From the NCBI GenBank assembly GCA_039583875.1, contig CM077159.1, forward strand, positions 3,142,666 through 3,206,665: a stretch of 64,000 nt of DNA, written 5' to 3'. Of this stretch, positions 21,901 through 33,316 are shown in pieces. The notes beneath the pieces are model-generated. The model saw nothing but the letters and a program-made list of their open reading frames with translations, had not been told where the DNA came from and ran no database searches. This stretch comes from Platanthera guangdongensis. Lineage: Eukaryota > Streptophyta > Magnoliopsida > Asparagales > Orchidaceae. How positions within the stretch are numbered: the first letter of the stretch is position 1; every line of letters begins with the position of its first letter. A program made the position numbers and the translations under genes.

Positions 21901-22734
21901 TAGGAACTGAAAGGGACGCGTCCCCGCCGCCGACAGAGCTCCCGCCTCGCCCACTCATGCAATTCGTCGCACCCCCCCTCCAGCTCTTGAAGTTAGTTGT
22001 GTTCTGTCGTTTCTCCAGCTCCAGCCTAGCTGCTTTGGCAAATAGATGGGCCCTACCCAGTGGCTTCAGGCCCCTCTTCGACCCCGGGCCCACTCCATCC
22101 TTCGTAGCCTCCAGCTGGTTCTAAGGTAACCCAGGGATATGGCCCGCATCTTTACCCAGTCTAGACGGCCGCTCCATGTCCAGGGCAGATAATCCCGGCT
22201 GTACCTCACCCGAGGCAAGGATGTCGGCTGGTGGCAGCATTGGCACAACAAGGGCACCAGACGCCACCCCGTTGGAAACCGTACCAGGGCCCATATCCAC
22301 ATCCTCAGTTAGTGGCCCATCCTCCGGGTGGGCCAGCAACCCAAATTGATTGGCACCGCTAGGCTTAGCTAGACCAGACCTCCCCGTAGTAGTTCCCAAT
22401 ACGCTAGAACTCCTATCCCGGCCCACCTCAGCCTCCTTCATCAAGCTCTCTTCCCCTGGCCCATTTAGGTTAGTCCCTGCTCGGGGCCCTGCCCCCAGCC
22501 CGCCCTAGCTGGCAAGGTCCCAATAGCAGGCCCACTCACCACTGCAGTAGTCCCATCTATACTTCGAGTTGCTCCTCCCCCTCGTCCTCCTCTACCCCGG
22601 CGTCATCTCCAACACCCACTAGCAGCCCCACTCGCATAGTCAGCAGACGCCACGAACTGCACACCCGCAGCCAAAGGGTCAAGGGGAGCTGGTCCCCTAA
22701 AAACCGCCGGCCTGGGCTTGCGCTGCACTAAGGT

Positions 22735-24193
22735 TCATGGTCCATAGCCCCTCTCTTCCGTAGCCACTCCCGGCGGAGCTGCCGCAGACAATACATTAAG
22801 CTCTCCAGAGCAGACAACCCCCGTAGAATAAGGGGAGAGGGCCACTTCCCGCGCCTCCTCATCTGCAGCCATCCCAGATACCGGAGCCACTCTAATATTG
22901 GCAGTGGTAGCCGGGCCTATAGCACCAGTGGATCCAGCAGTCTCTGGGCACTCCTCCACCCGATGCCCAACACAGCCACAATGAAAGCACAGGACTTTCA
23001 ATCCTTCATATTCCACAGACTGGAAGAAGTTCTGGAAGCGGTTTTTCACACGAGCTCCAAGCAGAAGCGGTTTCGCGAGGTTGATCTTAACACAAACTCG
23101 GGCATATTCGATACGGCCTAGTGAACTGGTCATTCAATCTATCCATAACGGCTCCCCCACCTTGGCAACTATCCGGCTAATATTGACAGGATCCCAGAAT
23201 AGCAGCGGGAGATTAGGGAGGCGGATCCAAATTGGGGTTGTAACCTCTGGCAGCCTATTGGGGTGAAAATTTGGTGTCCACGCATCCAATCCAAGAATAA
23301 ATCCCCCTATCTGCCACGGTCCATTGCGTAACACCTCATCCCGAATTAGCGTATATTCAAACACACAAAGAAAGCTTTCCGGATTAAACACAGTGAGTCT
23401 GAAATGGCCATATTTGTCCCATCGTTGATGCAGTTCGAATGTGAGGACATGGGGGTGGAATTTTGCGCCCTAAGAGCCTACCAATGATAGCGCATTCGAA
23501 CTACGTAATAAAACATTCAGCGAGTGTATCATTCATCATCACAACATCATCCTCATCCACGAATTCCTTCATTTCCTCCAGAAACCTTAGTGGCAATGGA
23601 GGCAGCTTTGCCCAGGCATTGGCGCCCCCACCAACACTACTGGTCGGGTTAATAGAGGTGGAGGGAAAGCGACCCGACACCCACACTACTAGTGGAGACC
23701 TGGCCAAAACTGCACCTCCCGGTTGTCTAGATTGATCAGCAGTAAAATTCCGCACAGCTGGGGCACACCCCGCAGCATTCCAGAAACTAGAAGCACCATC
23801 CACACTTCTGAAACCAATACTGTCCGGCAGCGTACCAATACCAGGGACGGCGTTACATTTATAATTCCCATTCCCAATGTTGCCTGCAGGAAGGCCCTTT
23901 CTCCATGAATCAGCACCTCCCGACAATGGATCAAAAGCTTCCTCCATGGCGTCAGGCTCTACATCATCCAGCTCTGGTTCATCCTCCATGTCCTCCACCT
24001 GTGCCAAGTTAGGGCCCGCCTGCAACGGAGTGGGTGTTGGAACTCCAGAGATCCCGCCAGGAACACATACCGCCACCCCCATTACATTGATCACCCCCAC
24101 CGTCCCCATATTTTGTCTAGCCGCCGTCGGTGGTGGCGAGCCTCCAAACACCCTTGGCTTGCCACCACTAGTTTGCACTGCTCTAGTAATCAC
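22735..24193 (-). pseudogene. LINE ORF1: DUF4283 and CCHC zinc knuckle
   Basis: 23501-24193 is an acidic, Gly/Pro-rich N-terminal part. The open frame begins without an ATG, so the true start is missing or further inside. 23134-23391 gives the DUF4283 fold (LIRDEVLRNGPWQIGG, FILGLDAW, PIWIRLPNLPLLFW, VGEPLWID). 22735-23133 continues with RVCVKINLAKPLLLGARV and the knuckle CFHCGCVGHRVEEC. Frame changes lie between the parts. The protein would bind the LINE RNA. The related LINE at 3765-5091 has lost the knuckle. Confidence 0.8.
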
Positions 24194-24201
24194 ACCGCCG
24201 A

Positions 24202-24215
24202 CTGAAACTTAAAGG
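24202..24215 (+). other. 14-base patch of 18S rRNA at the LINE 5' end
   Basis: CTGAAACTTAAAGG is identical to 18S sequence lying about 20 nt downstream of the LINE target (compare 28288-28301). It sits exactly between the LINE and the gypsy fragment. Confidence 0.6.
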
Positions 24216-26407
24216 TTGGCAGCTAAAACACCCTTGGCCAAGGCCGACGACAGTTTCAGAGGTTCGCAGCTTTTGGGTCTTGATGGTTACTACAGAAGAT
24301 TCATCAGAGATTTCTCAAAAATAGCCTTACCACTGACTTACCTCACCAGGAAGGATAAGAGCTTGGATTGGACAGTTGAGTGTGAATTGATTTTTGAGGA
24401 TTTAAAGAGCAGATTGATGACTGCACCGATTTTGAGTTTACCTTCAGGGCCTGACGGGTTTCAGATCTATAACGATGCGTCAGGTCAGGGTTTGGGCTGT
24501 ATTCTCATGTAGCATGGAAAGGTCGTAGCTTATGCCTCGAGACAGTTATAGGTTCATGAGAGGAACTATGTCGTGCATGACTTGGAGCTTACAGTAGTCA
24601 TACATGCTCTGAAGATTTGGAGGCACTATCTCTATGATGTTCGTTGAGAGATCTTCACCGATCATAAGAGCCCCAAGTATATATTTGATCAGCGAGAGCT
24701 CAATTTGAGGCAGCACAGATGGTTAAAGTTTCTATCAGACTACGACGTAGACATTCAATACCATCCAGGAAAGGTGAACGTAGTAGCTGATGCCCTTAGC
24801 CGTAGAGGTTCGTGTTTCTTCCTTCTCACTCAGCAGGAGGAGTTAGTGTGGGAGCTGGAGAGACTGGATATCATCATTATGCCACGCTGTAGTTTTGGTT
24901 CTGCAAGGTTGAGTTGGATGGAGATCACTTGTGACATTAAGGATAGAATCAGGACAGCTCTACCGTTAGATCCAAAGATGGCAGAGATTTGGAGCTCAGT
25001 GCAGACAAGTCAGAAGGAGAGATACACTATTCAAGATGATTTATTATTGCTTGATGGCAAAGTGTGTATCCCCGATGTTAGTCACCTTTGCGAAGACTTT
25101 CTATTTGAGGCACACAATTCCAGATATTCTATACATCCGGGTAGCACGAAGATGTATGCAGATCTCAAGAAGGTATTCTGGTGGCCAGACTTGAAAAGTG
25201 ATGTTGCAGATTACGTAGGGAAGTGTGAGACGTGCAAGTTGGTTAAGGCCAAGTGCTGGAGGCAAGTTGCATCCACTTCCCATTCCCGAGTGGATATTCG
25301 AGGATATATCCATGGATTTCATCCATGGTCTGCCGAGGTCGCAGAGTGGGAATGATTCCTTATGGGTTATAGTAGATCGTCTTTCTAAGGTTGCCCATTT
25401 CATTCCCCTTAAGAAGACAGATCAGGGTCCCAAATTAGCACAGTTATATATAAACGAGATAGTTCGACTTCACAGTGTTCCCAGGACTATAGTTTCAGAC
25501 CGAGATGGCAGATTCACCTCCATGGAGTGGTGTTACGTACAGGAGCGGTTGGGTACCAGGTTACATTTCAGCACCGCTTTCCATCCCCAGACAAATGCAC
25601 AGACTGAGCGCACAAATAGGACTTTGGAGGATCTGCTACGGATGTGTATTTTGGACTTTGGATGAAAGTGAGAGAAATTTGTTACTCTTGTGGAATTCTC
25701 CTACAATAACACTTTTCAGATGAGTATTGGGATGACACCGTTCGAGTCCCTCTATGGTAGACTTTGTCGGACACCGTTATGTTGGACTGAAAGTGAAGAA
25801 AGGTCTACCATCAGGGAGTCATGGATTGATAATACCACTGACAGGATCAAGCTCATTCAGGAGCGTATAAAGACACCTCAGGATCATCAGGCCAAGTATC
25901 ATGATCAGAAGCACAGGTCAGTAGAGTTCAGTGTTGGAGACTATGTTTATCTGAAGGTCAGACCAGTCAGAGGAGTCTGTAGAATAAAGCGGATGAAAAA
26001 GCTGAGCCCTAGATTCATTGGTCCTTTTGAGGTGCTGGAAAAAGTTGGTGAGGTAGTGTATAGGTTGTCCTTACCTGAGGAAATGAGTGGTGTACATGAT
26101 GTATTCCACGTCTTCTATCTGAGGAGAGCAGTCAGAGATTCCAGTCAGATCATCAGTACCGAGCAAGCACCAATCGAGATAGATCTTAGTATTGGTGTTA
26201 GACCAATCAGAATAGTGGATTCAAGGATACCGAAGCTCAGGAATAGAGAGATTCGCTGGTCAAAGTCCTTTGGATGAACTGTGGCAGGACAGAGTTTACT
26301 TGGGAGCAGGAGGATGAGCTTAAGAGCAATGCAGAATATTCTTTTCTCTTTGATTCAGGTATGGTTACAATTTTCGAGGACGAAAATTTTTGTTAGGTGG
26401 GGAGATT
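24216..26407 (+). pseudogene. Ty3/gypsy chromovirus pol, 3' half (RT end, RNase H, integrase, chromodomain-like end)
   Basis: Starts inside RT (a WPRPTTVSEVRS-like block, then GLDGYYRRFIRDFSK) and runs into RNase H (LTRKDKSLDW, FQIYNDASGQGLGCILM, then a stop). 24705-25355 has FLSDYDVDIQYHPGKVNVVADALSRR and the integrase zinc region HPGSTKMYADLK...CETCKLVK. A frame change precedes the integrase core 25225-25665 (SMDFIHGLP, IVSDRDGRFTS, TNAQTERTNRTL, giving D, D, E). 25690-26277 holds the integrase C-terminus (KLSPRFIGPFEVLEKVG, HDVFHVFYLR). After another frameshift comes a chromodomain-like tail (TWEQEDELKS). The order IN after RNase H with a GPF/Y-type end is Ty3/gypsy, probably the Tekay lineage. 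gag, protease, most of RT and the 5' LTR are missing. Confidence 0.85.
26395..26407 (+). promoter_or_regulatory. Polypurine tract of the gypsy element
   Basis: A purine-rich AGGTGGGGAGATT just before the TGTAACA start of the 3' LTR and just after the pol end. Confidence 0.7.
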
Positions 26408-28023
26408 TGTAACATCCGAAAATCTGACGCGAAAAAAAATTATTTAAAATTTGTAGGGGCAAGTCGCGACGAATTTTGATTGAGGCAGCGCGTCGTCAAG
26501 GTATAATGTTACTTTTCCTTATGATAGCGACAGTTAGTTCGTTAAGTGCGTTAATAATAGTGCGTGACGCATTTTATTTTAGTCACGCGCGCGGGGAAAA
26601 TGGGTTAATTTTCAAAGGAATTGGTTTGGGGTGCCAATAACAATTTTCCCCCTCTCTCTTTACGGTTAATAAGCAAAACCGCATCCCGCAAGCCATGTTT
26701 TATTTCCCTTGAACCTCATTCCATGGGAGAAAACCGCAAACCACAGCCCGATTTATTTCTCCCGTTCCGCCTCCCGCACGCAGCGATGGACGAAGCCGAC
26801 GCCTCTCGCGAGGTTTTCCGCCGGCCGATCCTCCTCTAGAGCGCCTCTCCGACTTCTCCTCCATCCTCTACGAGCGCAGGTGGACATTCCATTTCCTTCC
26901 TTGGCCGTGGAAGAGTCGGGTCTAACCCTAGTCGGTGGTAGTGGAAACGATTTTGGTTCCGATGAGTCGATTCCTACCTTATCTCTTTTCCCTCATGGAG
27001 ATCCTACGATTTGGAGATTAGACTAAACTAATATTTGTTCCTAATGTACTAAATAGGTTTTGGAGTTCGTGATCCTCTGCTGAATTTGGGTTGGGCGCTT
27101 TGAGAGCATCAATCACTCCACGCAAAGTTAATATCTGAAGTTTAACGCTTGAATTTTTGTAACCCTAATTGTATAGAAATTTTCCACGGGAATATCGTAA
27201 AGGGAAAAAATTATGAGATTAGGACTGCTCTAAATTTTAGGACTTTGGTGGGGTCGGGGCAGCATTCTGAAGGTCCCCAGCAGTAGGATTGCCTTTGGAA
27301 GAGAATATGTCATCGCGCCGAGTGTACGAGCACCGCAGTACCACTGTAAGGAAACCTAATTCCTATTAGTTAGACATAGCAAGTAACATTTTTTTTGTAT
27401 ATGCATGTGTAGGTTTTGTACAAGTATCATGACCATGCATAGAAAAGTGTGGTGATAGGAAAATGGTCGCAGAAAATATGTAGAATGACACCAGTCTCCA
27501 AGACCCAAGTAGTCAGATCAGGAATGGTAACGTTAAGTACGAAACCTAAACCCGTGTGCGTAAGCTTGGAATTTGTCCAACCAAGAGCGTGAATGTCCCT
27601 TCTAGTCAACAATGAGAAAGTTAAGGGTCGCTCAGTAGTACACTAAAAGAAATGTCCCAAGCGGAGTAGCATTTGACCAAAAGGTCAGTAAGCACACTTC
27701 AGTCTTTTCGTGCTTGGTAGAGGCGCACTACCTTCCTCATAGGACATATGGTATCTTATGGGTAGCAGAGTCTTGGGAGTTGACTCCCCTAGAGACAGTT
27801 AGTAGATTCGAGACCGTGTTCGCGCAACACTAGAACAATTGAGTTTGTTAGATGGTCTCGGGTCGTCAGTTTCAGATGCGCGTTAGGAGCTACTCTGCCT
27901 AGAGCCTTCCTAGTAGAAGTGCAGGTTAGAAGTCACCTAGAACTCAAGTATAGACCTGACATGAGACAGTACGCCAGTTATTGAACGACGTGACTTGGGT
28001 TAGTGAACTGAAAGTCGCAAACA
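26408..28023 (+). repeat. 3' LTR of the gypsy element (right end uncertain)
   Basis: Begins TGTAACATCCGAAAATCTG, typical of chromovirus LTRs, straight after the polypurine tract. No second LTR is in the window. I place the end near 28023 because a 3' ACA occurs there and 18S-like and sirevirus-derived sequence follows. ORFs in this stretch look accidental. The left border is good, the right one a guess. Confidence 0.55.
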
Positions 28024-28040
28024 TAGAAATTGAAACTTAA

Positions 28041-28269
28041 AGGCTGAAGAGGGAATTTTTCTATGGTTAAAATCACTTATTTTAAAGTATTTGACTACAT
28101 ATGTTATATACATAATAATAACAAGAAATATATTAGAAAGTTTGAAGATAAGACTGAAGAGAGAATTTTTCTTGGATATTCCCAAGTAAGCAAAGCTTAT
28201 AGGGTGTTTAACAAATCTTTTTTTAAAATTGAAGAATCAATACATGTGACTTTTGATGAAATATATTAG
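28041..28269 (+). pseudogene. Sirevirus integrase fragment inside 18S
   Basis: 28063-28269 translates to KITYFKVFDYICYIHNNNKKYIRKFEDK-type sequence (first 20 residues alone are diagnostic), matching the integrase C-terminal region of both sireviruses here (41280-41340 and 57420-57560, minus strand). 28041-28062 is a partial second copy of 28150-28172 (CTGAAGAG-GAATTTTTCT). No LTR accompanies it. It is a scrap, not a gene. Confidence 0.75.
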
Positions 28270-28271
28270 AA

Positions 28272-28334
<63 letters not shown>

Positions 28335-28387
28335 GCGACTTAATTTGACTCAACACGGGGAAACTTACCAGGTCCAGACATAGTAAC

Positions 28388-28421
<34 letters not shown>

Positions 28422-28763
28422 AGGTGGTGGTGCATGGTTGTTCTTAGTTGGTGGAGGGATTTGTCTTGTTAATTCCGTTAACGAACGAGACCTCAGCCTG
28501 CTAACTAGCTATGCGGAGTTCAACCTGCACGGCCAGCTTCTTAGAGGGACTATGGCCGCTTAGGGCACAGAAGAATGAGGCAATAACAGGTCTGTGATGC
28601 CCTTAGATGTTCTGGGTCGCACGTGCGCTACACTGATGTATTCAACGAGTATATAACCTTGGCCGATATGTTCAGATAACCTTTTGTAAATTTCATAGTG
28701 ATGGGGATAGATCATTGTAATTGTTAGTCTTCAACGAGGAATTCCTAGTAAGCGTAGGTCATT

Positions 28764-28812
<49 letters not shown>

Positions 28813-28817
28813 TTACT

Positions 28818-28851
<34 letters not shown>

Positions 28852-28966
28852 TGATATGGGTGGTTCACCGCCTGCGATGCTGCGGGAAGTCCATTGAACC
28901 TTATCAATTAGAGGAAGGAGAAGCCGTAACAAGGTTTCCTTAGGTGAACCTACGGAAGGATCATTG
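28272..28966 (+). rRNA. 18S rRNA, 3' part (695 nt)
   Basis: Begins AGTATGGTCGCAAGGCTGAA and contains AACTTAAAGGAATTGACGG, the decoding-site block TTTGTACACACCGCCCGTC near 28791, and the 3' end GGAAGGATCATTG. It completes the 18S started at 16600. Substitutions in normally fixed positions (for example in the TCTATAGGTGGTGG block) indicate drift. Confidence 0.95.
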
Positions 28967-29205
28967 TCGAGACCCTAAAGAGATCGAGCGACTTGACAAC
29001 TTGTGAACTTATTCAGCAGCTCATTGATGCTGTTGCGCACTTGTCCATCTTTTGCATGAACAACCTGATGGTAACATGTTCTAGATAGAGGAGAGATCAA
29101 CTCGACACAGATTTGCGCCAAGGTAAATATGTAGTATGAGTAAAATTTCAACCATATATTCTCGAAGCGATTTGTTTTGTGGATTTGTTGTTTTCTCTTC
29201 AAGAG
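28967..29205 (+). other. ITS1
   Basis: 239 bp between 18S and 5.8S, AT-rich. It starts TCGAGACCCTAAAGAGATCG; this opening is what makes me think of orchid ITS1. It is removed during rRNA processing in functional units. Confidence 0.85.
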
Positions 29206-29369
29206 TTGTAGGGCTCTCGGCAATGGATATCTTGGCTCTCGCATCGTTGAAGAGCGCAGCGAAATGCGATACGTGGTGCGAATTGCAGAATCCCGTGAAC
29301 CATTGAGTATTTGAACGTAAGTTGCGACTGAGGCCAGCTGGCTAAGGGCACGTCCGCCTGGGCGTCAAG
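29206..29369 (+). rRNA. 5.8S rRNA (divergent)
   Basis: About 164 nt starting near TTGTAGGGCTCTCGGCAATGG. The plant motif GAATTGCAGAATCC is exact, while the motif usually CGATGAAGAACGTAGC reads CGTTGAAGAGCGCAGC and TTTGAACGCA reads TTTGAACGTA. Such changes in fixed positions suggest a pseudogene, or a lineage with fast rDNA. Confidence 0.9.
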
Positions 29370-29610
29370 CATTAAATTGCCCCATAAGATATCTAATGTT
29401 ATGCATTGGTCTTGTCAAGGATACGGAGATTGGCCCATCATGCGCTGATGTGTGGCATGCTGAAGAGCGTGGATGATTTTCTCTTGCAACGATCGATTAA
29501 TTGGTGGGATGAAAGCTATGTTGATCCTGATCATCGTCTAGTTGCTTTAAGAAAGTTGTGTGAATACCATGTTTAACCCAATTCAATTGTTATTGTATGA
29601 AAATTGATAT
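29370..29610 (+). other. ITS2
   Basis: 241 bp between 5.8S and 26S. It contains GGAGATTGGCCCATCATGCG and GCTGAAGAGCG, landmarks of angiosperm (in my memory, orchid-like) ITS2. Confidence 0.85.
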
Positions 29611-29681
29611 GCGACCCCAGGATGGGCGTGGTGACCCGCTGAGTTTAAGCATATCAATAAGAGGAGGAGAAGAAACTTACG

Positions 29682-29715
<34 letters not shown>

Positions 29716-30024
29716 TTGCCCAGCATGGAAATCAAAAGCATCTCTCTCGAGCGAACCGAGAATTGCCCAGCATGGAAATTGGGTTGCTATACAGCTCGAA
29801 TTGTAGTATAGAGAATCATCCTCAGCGACAGACCGGGCCCAAGTCTCCTGGAATGGAGCGTCAAGGAGGGTGAGAGCCCCGTTTGGCCTAAACCCTATCG
29901 CAACACGAGGTGCTGTCAACGAGTATGGTTGTTTGGGAATGCAGCCCTAATCAGGCGATAAATTCTGTCCAAGGTTAAAAAAGGGCGAGAGACCGATAGC
30001 GAACAAGTACCACGAGGGAAGGAA

Positions 30025-30079
<55 letters not shown>

Positions 30080-30611
30080 AGATGGGGGACGGCGGTGTGC
30101 CTCAGCCTGAAGCGGAATGACACAAGTTGGTCTGTTGCTTGGCTCGAGGTGTGGATCGTTGCAGACCTTATCACCATGTAGAGCCTGGGCGAGTGATGCC
30201 CGCAGAGACACTGTCGTTATGGTCGACTAGCAGCATGGCACGGGTCGTATAGACGGGCTTAACAGCTCTTGCGTGCTTATTGAAATGATCTGTGGGCTCC
30301 CCATTCGACCCGCATTGAAACACGGACAAAGGATACTGACATGCATGTGAGCCGACAGATGATAAAGCTCGTAGGGCGCAATGAAGCTGATGAGCGGGAT
30401 CCTCTTATGAGGTGCACTGCCGGCCGACCTTGATCTTATGTGAAGAGTTTGAGTGAGAGCATGCGTGCCAGGGACCCGAAAGATGGTGAACTATGCCTGA
30501 GCAGGGCGAAGCCAGAGGAAACTCTAGTGGAGGCCTGCAGCGATACTGACGTGCAAATCATTCGTCTTACTTGGGTATAGGGGTGAAAGACTAATCAAAC
30601 CATCTATTAGT

Positions 30612-30648
<37 letters not shown>

Positions 30649-32473
30649 CTTGTGCAGAAGTCTATCAGTTAAAGCCAATGATTAGAGGCATCGGGGGCAC
30701 AATGCCCTCGACCTATTCTCAAACTTTAAATAGGTAGGATGGATTGGCTGCTTTGTTGAGCCACATGCCATTGAATCGAGGGCTCCAAGTGGGCCATTTT
30801 TTGTAAGCAGAACTGGCGATGCGGGATGAACCGGAAGTAGGGTTACAGAGCCTAACTGCGCGTTAACCTAGAACCCACAAAGGGTGTTGGTCGATTAAGA
30901 CAGCAGGACGGTGATCATGGAAGTTGAAATCTGCTAAGGAGTGTGTAACAACTCACCTGCCAAATCAACTAGTCTGGAAAATGGATGACACTTAAGCGCG
31001 CGACCTACACCTGGCCATCGAGGCAAATGCCATACCTTGATGAGTAGGAGGGCACGACAGCTGCTGTGAAACTCAGGGCGTGAGCTCGTGGGGAGCGGTC
31101 GTTGGTGCGGATCTTGGTGGTAGTAGCAAATATTCAAATGAGAACTTTGAAGGCCGAAGTGCGGAAAGGTTCCATGTGAACGACACTTGCACATGCGTTA
31201 GCCGATCCTAAGAAACGGGGAAAGCCCGTCAGAGAGAGTCACTTCACGCGAGCTTCGAAAGGGAGTCGGGTTAAAATTCTCGAGCCGGGATGTGGCGGTT
31301 GATGGCAACATTTGATAGTCCGGAGACGTTGGCAGGGGCCTCAGGAAGAGTTATCTTTTCTGCTTAACAACCTGTCAGCCCTGGAAACGGCTCAGCCGGA
31401 GATAGGGTCCAGCGGCTGGAAGAGCGCCGCACGTTTAGCGGTGTCCAGTGTGCCCCCGGCGGCCCGTGAAAATCCAGAGGATCGAGTCCCGTCCACCCCC
31501 GATCGTACTCATAACTGCATCAGGTCTCTAAGATGAACAACCTCTGGTTGATGGAACAATATAGGCAAGGGAAGTCGGCAAAATGGATCCGTAACTTCGG
31601 GAAAAGGATTGTCTCTGAGGATTGGGCACGGGGGTCCCAGTCCTGAACCCATCGGCTATCGACGGACTGCTTGAGCTGCATCCGTGGTGAGAGTGGGTCG
31701 TCGCGTGCAGGCTAGGGGACGGGTTGGGAATGGCCCCTTTGGGGCCTTCCCCGGGCGTCGAACAATCGACTCGGAACTGGTACGGTCAAGGGGAATCCGA
31801 CTGTTTAATTAAAACAAAGCATTGTGATGGTCCCTACGGGTGCTCACGCAATGTGATTTTTACCCAGTGCTCTGAATGTCAAAGTGAAGAAATTCAACCA
31901 AGCGCGGTTAAACGGTGGGAGTAACTATGACTCTCTTAAGGTAGTCAAATGTCTCGTCATCTAATTAGTGACGCGCATTAATGGATTAACGAGATTCCCA
32001 CTATCCCTGTCTACTATCCAGCGAAACCACATCCAAGAGAACGGGCCTGGCAGAATCAGCGGGGAAAGAAGACCCTGTTGAGCTTGAATCTAGTGCGACT
32101 TTGTGAAATGATTTGAGAGGTGTACGATAAGTGGGAGCCGGCTTGACGGCGGAAGTGAAATACCACTACTTTTAACGTTATTTTACTTATTTCGTTGGAC
32201 AGAGGCAGGGCCTGGCTCCTCCTTTTGGCTTTTAAGACTTGACCCGGCGGGTCGATTCGGGCGGAAGACATTGTCAGGTGGGGAGTTTGGCTTGGGCGGC
32301 ACATCTGTTAAAAGATAACGTAGGTGTCCTAAGGTGAGCTCAACGAGAACAGAAATCTCGTGTGTAATAAAAGGGTAAAAATTTGTTTGATTCTGATTTC
32401 CAGTACGAATACGAACCGTGAAAGCATGGCCTATCGATCCTTTAGGCCTTCAGAATTTGAAGCTAGAGGTGTT

Positions 32474-32507
<34 letters not shown>

Positions 32508-32538
32508 ATCCAAGCGTTCATAGCGACGTTGCTTTTTT

Positions 32539-32575
<37 letters not shown>

Positions 32576-32627
32576 GAATTCACCATGTGTTGGATTGTTC
32601 ACCCACCAATAGGGAACGTGAGCTGGT

Positions 32628-32665
<38 letters not shown>

Positions 32666-33079
32666 ATGATTGTGTCACGATAGTAATTCAACCTAGTACG
32701 AGAGGAACCGTTGATTCACACAATTGGTCATCGCGTTTGGTTGAAAAGCCAGTGGCGCGAAGCTACCATGTGTAGGATTATGACGGAACACCTCTAAGTC
32801 AGAATCCACGTTAAAAATGCGGCGCCTGAGCTTTTCATTTGTCCCATGTCCAACAGTAGGGCTATAGCTCCCAAGGGCGCGTGATGTAGGTTTCCTCCAC
32901 ACGAGTTTTGTACATAACTTGCGTGGATGCCTTTAATTGCAGTTTCAAACGAATGATCGGTAGAATCATTTGCAGACGACTTTAATTCGCGATAGGGTAT
33001 TGTACGTGGCAGAGTGGCCTTGCTGCCACGATCCACTGAGATTCGGCCCCAAGTCGCAGTAGATTCGTCCCCCCACCCC
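29611..33079 (+). rRNA. 26S rRNA, near full length, with a 47-bp duplication
   Basis: Starts GCGACCCCAGG followed by CCCGCTGAGTTTAAGCATAT. Conserved blocks are present throughout, including the sarcin-ricin loop AGTACGAGAGGAACC near 32694, and it ends near TTCGTCCCCCCACCCC. The length of about 3.47 kb is slightly above the plant norm, partly because GCGAACCGGGAATTGCCCAG (29704) is repeated 47 bp later (29751). Several substitutions in conserved cores indicate a non-functional copy. Confidence 0.93.
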
Positions 33080-33316
33080 TCATTGTAGAATATCACTATA
33101 AGGGGGTACTCCCACATTTTTCCTTAATAGTATTTATTATTCCGGCCACTAACCTTCCATAACTCAAAAGATGCGCTGGTGCAAATGAAGTAATGTGGCA
33201 TTCAATAATGCACATGAAAGCATAATAATGAGACCATTAAAACGAAATTTGATCCCTTAGAGACAATCTTGGCGAAAACATTATAAGAGTATTCTCACTA
33301 CCAATGGATCATTTAT
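33080..33316 (+). other. Spacer after 26S, no gene
   Basis: 237 bp, AT-rich. It contains TATAAGGGGG at 33097-33106, which resembles plant RNA polymerase I initiation sites. Nothing else is recognised. Confidence 0.4.

Larger units (their letters stand above)
17712..24201 (-). mobile_element. Near full-length L1-type LINE inserted in 18S, minus strand
   Basis: About 6.5 kb: ORF1 with DUF4283 and a CCHC knuckle, ORF2 with APE endonuclease, RT, zf-RVT and RNase H, and a 3' UTR (17712-17813) ending GCAATTGCAAATTTCAA without poly(A). Its 3' end joins GGAACCC of antisense 18S, the same bond used by the other LINEs. The 5' side ends near 24201, next to a 14-base 18S patch (CTGAAACTTAAAGG). Frameshifts and stops make it inactive. 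No clear 5' UTR is seen, so the 5' end may be truncated within ORF1. Confidence 0.88.

Noticed and set aside
17712..24201. R2-type (restriction-like endonuclease) element
   Set aside because: The endonuclease blocks at the N-terminus (WNCQG, LLETK, SDH) are APE-type, and the RNase H plus DUF4283 ORF1 are of plant L1 type.
28063..28269. Possible small gene inside the 18S insert
   Set aside because: The translation matches sirevirus integrase and has no start or end context; it is an element fragment.
30934..33117. ORFs within 26S rRNA
   Set aside because: They coincide with conserved rRNA sequence; not protein genes.
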